Shown here: in pieces, positions 1 to 6,170 of the stretch
Layout: each line of letters starts with the position of its first letter
How positions within the stretch are numbered: the first letter of the stretch is position 1
Assembly: GCA_035494015.1 (NCBI GenBank)
Contig: DATJHJ010000077.1
Location: 1-12,297, forward strand
Direction of reading: 5' to 3'
DNA: 12,297 nucleotides
Origin: CADCTB01 sp035494015
GTDB taxonomy: Bacteria > Actinomycetota > Acidimicrobiia > Acidimicrobiales > AC-14
Notes under the pieces: model-generated
Seen by the model: only the letters and a program-made list of their open reading frames with translations
Told to the model about the DNA's origin: nothing
The model's database searches: none
Translations under genes and position numbers: made by a program

Positions 1-1473
1 AAGATCGCCGGCCCCCAGCAGATCGTCCTCGACGGGGCGGGGAACCTCTACGAAGGCGAGCAGAACGGCGTCGTCCGCAAGGTGGACACCGCTGGGATCA
101 TCACCACGGTGGCGGGGACCGGCACGTTCGGCCACAGCGGCGACGGCGGCCCGGCGACGGCGGCGACCCTGGGGAGCGCGGCGGGGATAGCCCTCGGGCC
201 GGGCGGGATCATGTACATCGCCGACCAGGCGTTCAACATGGTCCGCAAGGTGGACGCGTCGGGAACGATCTCGACCTTCGCCGGGGGCGGCTCGCCGGCC
301 GATGGCATCGGCGACGGCGGCCCGGCCACCTCGGCGAAGTTCGACGGCCCGGGCGCCCTCCTCGTCGATGGCGCCGGCAACGTGCTGATCGCCGACAGTT
401 ACCACAACCGGATCCGCCGGGTCGACTCGTCGGGCAATATCACCACCGTGGCCGGCGGTGGCTCCCCGGCCACCGGCAACGGCGACGGCGGGCCGGCCAC
501 GTCGGCCATGTTCAACTCCCCGCAGGGCCTCCTGCTCGACCCGGCCGGCAACCTGTACATCAGCGACCAGGAGTCGCTGGTCCGCAAGGTCGACACCTCC
601 GGCATCGTCACGACGGTCGCCGGCAAGACCACGCCTTCAACCGGCATCGGCGACGGTGGTCCGGCCACCTCGGCCTCGGTCAGCCTGCCGTTCTTCCTGG
701 CCATGGACCCCGCCGGGAACCTGTTCATCGCCGATTACGGCAACCACCGGGTCCGGAAGGTGGACACGTCGGGGATCATCACCACCATCGCCGGCGGGGG
801 GAGTGGCGGCCTCGGCGACGGCGGGCCGGCCACGAGCGCCACGTTGAACAGCCCGCAAGGGCTGGCCCTGACCTCGGCCGGTAACCTCCTGGTAGGAGAC
901 TTCGGCGACAACCGGATTCGCGAGATCACCGGCGTGGTGACCCAGCCGACGACCACCACCGTGGCGCCCACCACGACGACGGTCGCTCCGACGACGACGA
1001 CGACCGTCGCCCCGACCACTACGACCGTCGCCCCGACGACGACCACCACCGTGGCGCCCACCACCACGGTCGCCCCGACCACGACCACCACGGTCGCCCC
1101 GACGACCACGACGGTGGCGCCGACCACGACGACCGCCGTCCCGCCGGTGACCACGACGACGCCATTACCGCCGACCACCCTCGCCCCGCCGCCGTTCACG
1201 CCCGGTCCCACGATGATCTGCCAGATCCTCCAGCAGTTCAGCTCGGTCTTCTCGTTCCTCGGCCAGCTGCCGGGGCTCGACTGCAGCAACCTGCCGTCTG
1301 TGACGACCACGCTGGCGCCGACCACCACCACGGTCGCGCCCACCACGACCACGACGGTGGCCCCGCCCGTCAGCCTGCCGCCCGCGCCGGGCCTCGAGCG
1401 GTTGTGCGACATCATCAGCCGCCTGCGCCAGGCCTTCCCCTTCCTACGCTTGAACATCCAGTCCTGCCCGTAA
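1..1473 (+). CDS. Secreted NHL-repeat beta-propeller protein with Thr/Pro linker and twin-Cys C-terminus (5' partial)
   Basis: The frame is open from base 1 and ends at TAA 1471-1473, giving 490 visible residues. The gene starts upstream: the visible N-terminus aligns with the middle of blade 1 of the neighbour at 1744, so roughly 65 residues (signal peptide and start of blade 1) are missing. A GTG at 82 lies inside blade 1 and is not the start. Six NHL-type blades cover residues 1 to about 312, each built as VAGxG...GDGGPATSA...GNLYIAD...RVRKVDxSG. A linker of eight VAPTTT(T)(T) units follows (about 314-380), then a C-terminus with C407/C428 and C469/C489 separated by a second Thr linker. 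NHL propellers are binding scaffolds, so I infer an exported surface or secreted protein; no ligand can be named. Blade 1 has an atypical YEGE where YIAD is usual. The last 360 bp are almost identical to those of the next paralogue. Confidence 0.88.
   Translation, partial: KIAGPQQIVLDGAGNLYEGEQNGVVRKVDTAGIITTVAGTGTFGHSGDGGPATAATLGSAAGIALGPGGIMYIADQAFNMVRKVDASGTISTFAGGGSPADGIGDGGPATSAKFDGPGALLVDGAGNVLIADSYHNRIRRVDSSGNITTVAGGGSPATGNGDGGPATSAMFNSPQGLLLDPAGNLYISDQESLVRKVDTSGIVTTVAGKTTPSTGIGDGGPATSASVSLPFFLAMDPAGNLFIADYGNHRVRKVDTSGIITTIAGGGSGGLGDGGPATSATLNSPQGLALTSAGNLLVGDFGDNRIREITGVVTQPTTTTVAPTTTTVAPTTTTTVAPTTTTVAPTTTTTVAPTTTVAPTTTTTVAPTTTTVAPTTTTAVPPVTTTTPLPPTTLAPPPFTPGPTMICQILQQFSSVFSFLGQLPGLDCSNLPSVTTTLAPTTTTVAPTTTTTVAPPVSLPPAPGLERLCDIISRLRQAFPFLRLNIQSCP
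940..1140 (+). repeat. Thr-rich linker tandem repeat in the first NHL gene
   Basis: Tandem in-frame 18-24 bp units encode VAP followed by three to five threonines, eight times. Synonymous ACC/ACG choices and unit lengths vary, so the array is imperfect at DNA level. Such Thr/Pro linkers usually act as extended, often glycosylated spacers between a folded domain and a surface-attached end; that role is inferred here. A shorter second stretch at about 1303-1368 separates the two Cys modules. Confidence 0.85.
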
Positions 1474-1485
1474 GGAAAACGGCCT
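1123..1485 (+). repeat. Near-identical direct repeat, copy 1 (3' end of first NHL gene)
   Basis: This 363-bp block matches 3037-3402. My hand alignment gives 8 substitutions and one 3-bp gap, about 98% identity. It runs from the end of the Thr linker, through both Cys modules and the stop codon, to the shared downstream segment TAAGGAaAACGGCCT. Similarity falls sharply on both sides: the NHL blades are clearly more diverged, and after 1485 copy 1 loses the lipoprotein gene start that follows copy 2. Confidence 0.9.
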
Positions 1486-1498
1486 GGGGCGGCGCGGT

Positions 1499-1600
1499 GC
1501 GGTCCGTCGGCGGGGCGGGGCGGCCGCCGACCCCGATCCGTTCGCCTTCTCGATACCGCTCGCATTCGCCGAGCTGAACCGGATGTCCCCCGAAAATAGG
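1499..1600 (+). pseudogene. Relict 3' end of an NHL-Kelch lipoprotein gene
   Basis: Bases 1532-1552 are identical to 5972-5992, inside the last Kelch blade of the intact lipoprotein gene. In the matching frame the relict reads PDPFAFSIPLAFAELNRMSP, against PDPFAFSPPLASAELYLTAP in the intact protein. Two extra bases near the end put the ancestral TAG (in AATAGG, 1595-1600) out of frame. No start codon or upstream body remains. Homology continues past the stop into the spacer. The first NHL gene still ends with TAAGGAaAACGGCCT, the same segment that precedes the intact lipoprotein gene, so the missing gene lay between about 1486 and 1500. The 5' limit of the remnant is uncertain because 1499-1530 matches only loosely. 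Confidence 0.8.
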
Positions 1601-1680
1601 CCGTTGCGGCGGATGGCACCAGCCGCGCCATTCGCGAGTATGGCCATGGCGGCACCTCCGCCCAGGCCGTCACACCCCCA
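1530..1680 (+). repeat. Degenerate segmental repeat, copy A (Kelch-gene tail plus spacer)
   Basis: It aligns with 5970-6119. Shared blocks include CCCGATCCGTTCGCCTTCTC, AATAGGCCGT, GCGAGTATGGCC, GGCGGCACCTC and CACACCCCCAA, in the same order and with similar spacing. Identity by eye is about 70-80%, clearly lower than the 98% block just upstream. In this copy the spacer also has to carry any promoter for the gene at 1744. Confidence 0.85.
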
Positions 1681-1707
1681 AACGGGTGGCGCGGGCGGGG
1701 CGCCGTC
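1648..1707 (+). terminator. Weak hairpin, degenerate equivalent of the 6085-6146 hairpin
   Basis: GGCGGCACC (1648-1656) can pair with GGCGCCGTC (1699-1707) through seven Watson-Crick pairs, one G-U pair and one A-C mismatch, at the same place in the repeat as the perfect stem at 6085-6146. There is no T-tract. It could end transcription from the first NHL gene or simply be a remnant. Confidence 0.3.
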
Positions 1708-1733
1708 GCTACCCGACGACACACGATCCAGAC

Positions 1734-1739
1734 AGGTGG
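1734..1739 (+). promoter_or_regulatory. Candidate ribosome binding site for the NHL gene at 1744
   Basis: AGGTGG lies 4 nt before ATG 1744. The spacing is short but usable, and it supports this start together with the signal peptide that immediately follows. No convincing -35/-10 pair was seen in 1600-1730. Confidence 0.4.
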
Positions 1740-1743
1740 TGGC

Positions 1744-3390
1744 ATGACTGCACCGAAGCCGACCGACTCCGCACCCCGCCGACGCTCGTCCCGCCGGGCG
1801 ATGCTGACCGCCCTCGGGCTGGTCGCCGCCGGCGTGGTCGTCGTGAGCGGGTCCGTGCCGAGCCAGGCGGCAACGGGTGACATCACCACGGTCATCGGTG
1901 ACGGTCGCTCCGGGTACACGGGCGACGGAGGCCCGGCCACCTCGGCCCAGCTGTACGGCCCGCAGGCGCTCACGTACGACGCCGCCGGCAACCTCTACAT
2001 TGCCGACTCGAACAACAATGTCATCCGCAAGGTGAACACCGCGGGCATCATCTCCACGTTCGCGGGCAACGGGCAGTACGGCTTCGGCGGTGATGGCGGG
2101 CCGGCGACGAGCGCCAGTTTCGCCGGCCCCGTCGGCATGGTTGTCGATTCGAGCGGGCTGTTCTACGTGGCCGACACGCAGAACAACCGCGTCCGGCGGA
2201 TCGACTCGGCGGGAACCATCTCCACGATCGCCGGAGGCGGCAATCCGACGGACGGCATCGGCGACGGGGGTCTGGCGACCGCGGCGGCCGTTGGCAGCCC
2301 GGAGGGGCTCACATTCGACTCCGCCGGCAACCTGTATATCGCTGATGCCGATAACGGCCGCGTCCGCAAGGTGGACAGCACCGGCCACATCTCCACCGTC
2401 GTCGGAGGCGGGTCGCCGCCCACCGGCAACGGTGACGGTGGCCCGGCGACCGCCGCCACTCTGAACAGGCCTACCGACATGAAGTTCGACGGGGCCGGGA
2501 GGCTCTTTGTCGCCGACGTCGGCGCGGGCGTTGTGCGGCGGGTCGACACCAGCGGCGTGATATCGACCTTCGCCGGCGGCTTCAGCGAGCCCTTCCAGCT
2601 GGCCTTCGACAACATCGGCGACCTCTTCCTTTCCGATCCCGGCACCAACCTCGTCCTCAAGCTGGACAGCAGTGGGGGCGTGACGACTGTTGCCGGCGGG
2701 GGCACGCCCGCTGACGGGCTGGGCGACAACGGCCCGGCGACCCAGGCGGCACTGAACGTGCCCGCGGGGGTCATTGTCACGGGTGCCGGCAACCTCCTCA
2801 TCACCGACTTCCAGAACAACCGCGTTCGCCAGGTCGCCGGCATCGCCACAGCTCCGACAACGACGACCACCACCGTGGCGCCAACCACGACGACGGTCGC
2901 CCCAACCACCACGACGGTCGCCCCGACCACCACCACGGTCGCCCCGACGACGACCACCACCGTGGCGCCCACCACCACCACGGTCGCCCCGACGACCACC
3001 ACGGTGGTCCAGACGACGACCACCACGGTCGCCCCAACCACGACGACCGCCGTCCCGCCGGTGACCACGACGACGCCATTACCGCCGACCACCCTCGCCC
3101 CGCCGCCGTTCACCCCCGGTCCCACGATGATCTGCCAGATCCTCCAGCAGTTCAGCTCGGTCTTCTCGTTCCTCGGCCAGCTGCCGGGGCTCGACTGCAG
3201 CAACCTGCCGTCTGTGACGACCACGGTGGCGCCCACCACCACCACCACGGTCGCGCCCACCACGACCACGACGGTGGCCCCGCCCGTCAGCGTGCCGCCC
3301 GCGCCGGGCCTCGACCGGTTGTGCGACATCATCAGCCGCCTGCGCCAGGCCTTCCCCTTCCTGCGCCTGAACATCCAGTCCTGCCCGTAA
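1744..3390 (+). CDS. Secreted NHL-repeat beta-propeller protein with Thr/Pro linker and twin-Cys C-terminus (complete)
   Basis: The product has 548 residues. ATG 1744 puts an export signal at the N-terminus: an Arg-rich n-region with SRRAML at residues 16-21 (close to the Tat pattern SRRxFLK), a hydrophobic core at about 21-34 and a likely signal peptidase I site after S40-Q41-A42. Six NHL blades span about 45-369. Blades 1-4 and 6 carry the GDGGPAT-type loop (GDNGPAT in blade 6), while blade 5 (TFAGGFSEPFQLAFDN) lacks it and is shorter. The linker (about 370-450) has seven VAPTTTT(T) units plus one VVQTTTTT variant. The C-terminus has Cys modules C464-x20-C485 and C527-x19-C547, with P548 last. 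Known NHL propellers bind proteins, RNA or small ligands; here the export signal points to an extracytoplasmic role of unknown specificity. The lipoprotein gene starts 25 bp downstream, so the two are probably co-transcribed. Confidence 0.92.
   Translation: MTAPKPTDSAPRRRSSRRAMLTALGLVAAGVVVVSGSVPSQAATGDITTVIGDGRSGYTGDGGPATSAQLYGPQALTYDAAGNLYIADSNNNVIRKVNTAGIISTFAGNGQYGFGGDGGPATSASFAGPVGMVVDSSGLFYVADTQNNRVRRIDSAGTISTIAGGGNPTDGIGDGGLATAAAVGSPEGLTFDSAGNLYIADADNGRVRKVDSTGHISTVVGGGSPPTGNGDGGPATAATLNRPTDMKFDGAGRLFVADVGAGVVRRVDTSGVISTFAGGFSEPFQLAFDNIGDLFLSDPGTNLVLKLDSSGGVTTVAGGGTPADGLGDNGPATQAALNVPAGVIVTGAGNLLITDFQNNRVRQVAGIATAPTTTTTTVAPTTTTVAPTTTTVAPTTTTVAPTTTTTVAPTTTTVAPTTTTVVQTTTTTVAPTTTTAVPPVTTTTPLPPTTLAPPPFTPGPTMICQILQQFSSVFSFLGQLPGLDCSNLPSVTTTVAPTTTTTVAPTTTTTVAPPVSVPPAPGLDRLCDIISRLRQAFPFLRLNIQSCP
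2851..3054 (+). repeat. Thr-rich linker tandem repeat in the second NHL gene
   Basis: In-frame units encode VAP plus four or five threonines, with one unit changed to VVQTTTTT. Unit order and lengths differ from the equivalent array at 940-1140, consistent with independent expansion or contraction of the two arrays. A short second array at about 3217-3282 has one more Thr codon than its paralogue, which is the only gap in the otherwise matching 3' ends. Confidence 0.85.
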
Positions 3391-3402
3391 GGAGAACGGC
3401 CT
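3037..3402 (+). repeat. Near-identical direct repeat, copy 2 (3' end of second NHL gene)
   Basis: This 366-bp block pairs with 1123-1485. It covers the last linker unit, both Cys modules, the stop codon and 12 bp beyond, ending 13 bp before the lipoprotein start codon. The two copies are much closer to each other than the upstream propeller-coding parts are. Confidence 0.9.
3389..3394 (+). promoter_or_regulatory. AAGGAG Shine-Dalgarno-like motif, far from the next start
   Basis: AAGGAG overlaps the stop codon of the NHL gene but lies 21 nt before ATG 3416, too far for normal Shine-Dalgarno function. No in-frame start occurs between them. The lipoprotein gene may rely on translational coupling or a weak site. 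The equivalent after the first NHL gene is AAGGAA, left behind with no gene to serve. Confidence 0.3.
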
Positions 3403-3415
3403 ATCGTCCGGCCCG

Positions 3416-6037
3416 ATGGCCCGGCTGACCGTACGAGCCGGCGGGCTGGCCCTCCTGCTCGCCGTTGTCCCTGCCTGCACGTCGTCCTCGCCGTCGCCGC
3501 ATAGTGCGGCGCCGGCGAGGGTGACGACGCTGGTCGGCACCGGGGTCGCCGGATCCGGCGGTGACGGCGGGCCGGCGGTCGATGCCGAGGTCGACCGGCC
3601 CTCGGGTCTTGCCGTCGACCGGGCAGGGAACGTCTACATCTCGGATGAGGCGGCGAACCGGGTCCGAAAGGTCGACCGTCGCGGCCGCATCTCCACCGTC
3701 GCCGGCACCGGCGTCGCCGGGTTCAGTGGCGACGGTGGCCCGGCGCGACAGGCCCGGCTCTCCGGTCCCGCCGGCCTGGCCGTCGACACGCACGGTAACC
3801 TGCTCATCGCCGACGCCGCCAACGGCCGTATCCGCCTCGTCGCACCCGACGGCCGGATCTCGACGGTGGCCGGCAACGGCCAAGCGGGCTACGGCGGCGA
3901 CGGCGGGCCGGCGGCGGGCACACCCCTCAACGCGCCCTCGGCCGTGGCCGTCGATACCGGCGGCCGGGTGTTCATCGCCGACACGGGCAACAACCGGGTG
4001 CGGGTGCTCGACGGCGGCACCATCTCGACCGTGGTGGGCGGTGGGAAGGCGGTACCCGCCGATGGTGTGGCGGCCGCCGACGCCGGCATCGGCGCGCCCG
4101 CCGCCGTCACCGTCGACCGCACGGGGCACGTCACTGTCGCCGTCCCGGCGGCCGACCAGGTGATCCGGGTGGTGCCCGGCGGCAGGCTGCAGATCGTGAC
4201 CACCGGCGTGCGGGACCAGCCCTACGGTGACAGCCGGCCGGACCACGTCGGGGTCGTTGGGCCGACTGGGCTCGCCGGCGACGGCCACGGCAGCGTGTTC
4301 GTCACCGAGCCGGGGCCCGGCCGGGTCCGGCGGGTCGACGCCGCAGGCCGGGTGTTCACCGTGGTCGAGGGGGACCCGGCCCTGGCCGCGCCGGGCGCCG
4401 CGGTCGTGGACCGGACCGGCGAGCTGCTGGTGGCCGATCCCGACGGGCACCGGGTGCTCGCGGTGCGCGACGGGGTCGCCGGTCACCTCGACCCGCGGCC
4501 GGGCATCGACTCACTGTCGCCCAGCGCCGGGGGCGCCGGCGGGGCGACCGCGGTCGTGGTCTCCGGGAGGAACTTCTCCCGCATCGCCACGACGGTCACG
4601 ATCGGCGGTCAGCCGGTGCCGGTGCTCGGCACGGTCCTGGGAGCCGACGGGGACCGGCTTCTCGTCGACACACCCAAGGGGCGGGCCGGGGCGACGGTGG
4701 ACGTCGTCGTCACCACCCAATCGGGCCCGTCCAGGTCGTCGGTCGCCTCCCGTTTCACCTACCGCGACGGCTGGCAACCGATGCCGGGCCTGGCCGCCGC
4801 CCGCCTCCAGCACGATGCCGCACTCCTCGACCCGCCCGCCTGCCATGTCACCACTGGTCCGGTCGGGTACCCGTGCGGCCAGGTGCTGGTGGTGGGAGGG
4901 ATCCAGCCGCCGCCCACCGGGGCCCGCTTCACCGACCGCCAGCTGCGCGAGTTCGCCGGGACCCTGGCATCCGTCGAGCTCTACGACCCGGCGGCCGGCG
5001 CCTGGCGGCCGCGAGCGCCTCTGCCCGAGCCCCGGCGCGAAGCGAGCGCCACCCTGCTCGCCGACGGCTCGCTGCTGGTGGCCGGGGGGATCGGGGCCGT
5101 TCCGGGGGACCTGGCGTCGACGGTGCGCTACGACCCCGGCGCCGATGCCTGGTCACGGGTGGGCGATCTAACCACGGCCCGGTTCGACCACACCGCCACC
5201 GTGCTCGACGGACCGGCCTGCGCCGCCGCCGGCCACCCGCCGTGGTGCGGGCGGGTGCTGGTGACCGGGGGAATCGCGGGCGGGACGACCAGCGACTTCC
5301 CGATCGCGTCGGCCGAGCTGTACGACCCGGCGTCCGGGCGCTGGACATCCGCGGGGCGCATGTCGGTCGCCCGCACCGAGCACACCGCCACGCTGCTGGC
5401 GGACGGCCGCGTCCTCGTGGCCGGCGGGGCCGTCCCGTCCGGGCCGGGCGCCACCACCGTGGTGGGGGGGTCGACGGCCGAGATCTACGACCCGGGAACG
5501 AACTCGTGGTCGGCGACCGCGCCGATGGGCGTGGCCCGTTTCGACCACACCGCCACCCGCCTCCGAGACGGCCGGGTGCTGGTGGTCGGCGGCGCCGCGT
5601 CCGCCGAGCCGTACCAGTTCAACCGGTCGGCCGAGTTGTTCGACCCGGCCACCTCGACGTGGCGGCCCACCTCGATCCCCCAGGACGCCCGGGGGGCCCA
5701 CACCGCCAGCCTCCTGCCCGACGGCCGCGTCCTGGTGGCCGGGGGCGGGCCCTTCCTCGTCGAGGTGATGGAGACGGCCCGCCCGGACGCCCTGGCCTCG
5801 GTCGAGCTCTACGACCCCACGACCGACACCTGGACGCCCACCCGGATCCTCGATACGGCCCGGAGCCGGCACAGCGCCACCCTGCTCGACGGTCCCGCCT
5901 GCCGGGCCCCGGCCCCCCCGAGCTACTGCGGCGGGGTCCTCGTCGTGGGCGGGGGCGGGACATCCGTCAATCCCGATCCGTTCGCCTTCTCGCCCCCGCT
6001 GGCCTCCGCCGAGCTCTACCTGACCGCCCCGAAATAG
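3416..6037 (+). CDS. Putative surface lipoprotein: NHL propeller + IPT/TIG domain + Kelch propeller
   Basis: The product has 873 residues. The start at 3416 places a short signal peptide (residues 1-20) before C21 in the lipobox-like V18-P19-A20-C21; Pro at -2 is unusual. Residues about 37-362 form six NHL blades. The first three are canonical (GDGGPA, NRVRKVD) and the later ones lose the GDGGPAT loop. Residues 364-449 are an IPT/TIG immunoglobulin-like domain, starting IDSLSPSAGGAGGATAVVVS and ending RFTYRD. Residues 450-873 hold seven Kelch repeats of the form W..........ARxxHTATLLxDGRVLVAGG...SAELYDP, enough for a complete seven-bladed propeller. Repeats 1, 3 and 7 carry a cysteine-paired insert (C476/C487, C602/C611, C829/C838). 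The Kelch part resembles the galactose-oxidase fold, but I see no oxidase copper-site motifs, so a binding role is likelier. It probably shares an operon with the NHL gene 25 bp upstream. The 3' end recurs as a relict at 1499-1600. Confidence 0.9.
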   Translation: MARLTVRAGGLALLLAVVPACTSSSPSPHSAAPARVTTLVGTGVAGSGGDGGPAVDAEVDRPSGLAVDRAGNVYISDEAANRVRKVDRRGRISTVAGTGVAGFSGDGGPARQARLSGPAGLAVDTHGNLLIADAANGRIRLVAPDGRISTVAGNGQAGYGGDGGPAAGTPLNAPSAVAVDTGGRVFIADTGNNRVRVLDGGTISTVVGGGKAVPADGVAAADAGIGAPAAVTVDRTGHVTVAVPAADQVIRVVPGGRLQIVTTGVRDQPYGDSRPDHVGVVGPTGLAGDGHGSVFVTEPGPGRVRRVDAAGRVFTVVEGDPALAAPGAAVVDRTGELLVADPDGHRVLAVRDGVAGHLDPRPGIDSLSPSAGGAGGATAVVVSGRNFSRIATTVTIGGQPVPVLGTVLGADGDRLLVDTPKGRAGATVDVVVTTQSGPSRSSVASRFTYRDGWQPMPGLAAARLQHDAALLDPPACHVTTGPVGYPCGQVLVVGGIQPPPTGARFTDRQLREFAGTLASVELYDPAAGAWRPRAPLPEPRREASATLLADGSLLVAGGIGAVPGDLASTVRYDPGADAWSRVGDLTTARFDHTATVLDGPACAAAGHPPWCGRVLVTGGIAGGTTSDFPIASAELYDPASGRWTSAGRMSVARTEHTATLLADGRVLVAGGAVPSGPGATTVVGGSTAEIYDPGTNSWSATAPMGVARFDHTATRLRDGRVLVVGGAASAEPYQFNRSAELFDPATSTWRPTSIPQDARGAHTASLLPDGRVLVAGGGPFLVEVMETARPDALASVELYDPTTDTWTPTRILDTARSRHSATLLDGPACRAPAPPSYCGGVLVVGGGGTSVNPDPFAFSPPLASAELYLTAPK

Positions 6038-6120
6038 GCCGTGGTGGCGGAGAGTCAGCGCTCGCGCGTTCGGCGAGTATGGCCGGGGCGGCACCTCTTC
6101 CGCGCCGCCACACCCCCAAC
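5970..6120 (+). repeat. Segmental repeat, copy B (intact Kelch-gene tail plus spacer)
   Basis: This is the intact counterpart of 1530-1680. It includes the last 22 codons and stop (TAG 6035-6037) of the lipoprotein gene and about 80 bp of downstream spacer. It shows that the repeated unit extended beyond the coding sequence. Confidence 0.85.
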
Positions 6121-6146
6121 GCGGCGCCGCGGCGGGGTGCCGCCCC
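6085..6146. terminator. Nested hairpin between convergent genes, probable bidirectional terminator
   Basis: A perfect 11-bp outer stem GGGGCGGCACC (6085-6095) / GGTGCCGCCCC (6136-6146) encloses a perfect 7-bp inner stem GCGCCGC (6102-6108) / GCGGCGC (6121-6127) with a 12-nt loop. It lies between the lipoprotein stop (6037) and the regulator stop (6171, minus strand), where a shared terminator is expected. There is no T-run, so it would be a GC-only type. Confidence 0.55.
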
Positions 6147-6170
6147 CGCCGGTCGGGACCGCGTGGGCGT

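Noticed and set aside
940..1140. CRISPR-like array of short repeats
   Set aside because: Units are contiguous, in frame, of variable length and encode Val-Ala-Pro-Thr linkers; there are no spacers.
735..1991. 418-residue minus-strand open frame rich in VVVVGATVVVV
   Set aside because: Antisense shadow of the Thr-linker codons and NHL blades on the plus strand. It has no domain of its own, and its repeats are only the complement of ACC/ACG Thr codons.
2163..3374. 403-residue minus-strand open frame opposite the second NHL gene
   Set aside because: Same artefact as above; composition is explained by the high-GC antisense frame.
3401..4486. 361-residue minus-strand open frame opposite the lipoprotein gene
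   Set aside because: His/Arg/Gly-rich low-complexity product with no recognisable domain, fully opposite a well-supported NHL-Kelch gene.
4764..6037. Galactose-oxidase-type enzyme call for the Kelch domain
   Set aside because: The Kelch repeats fit the fold, but I could not see the Cys/Tyr/His copper-site pattern of radical-copper oxidases, so only a binding propeller is claimed.
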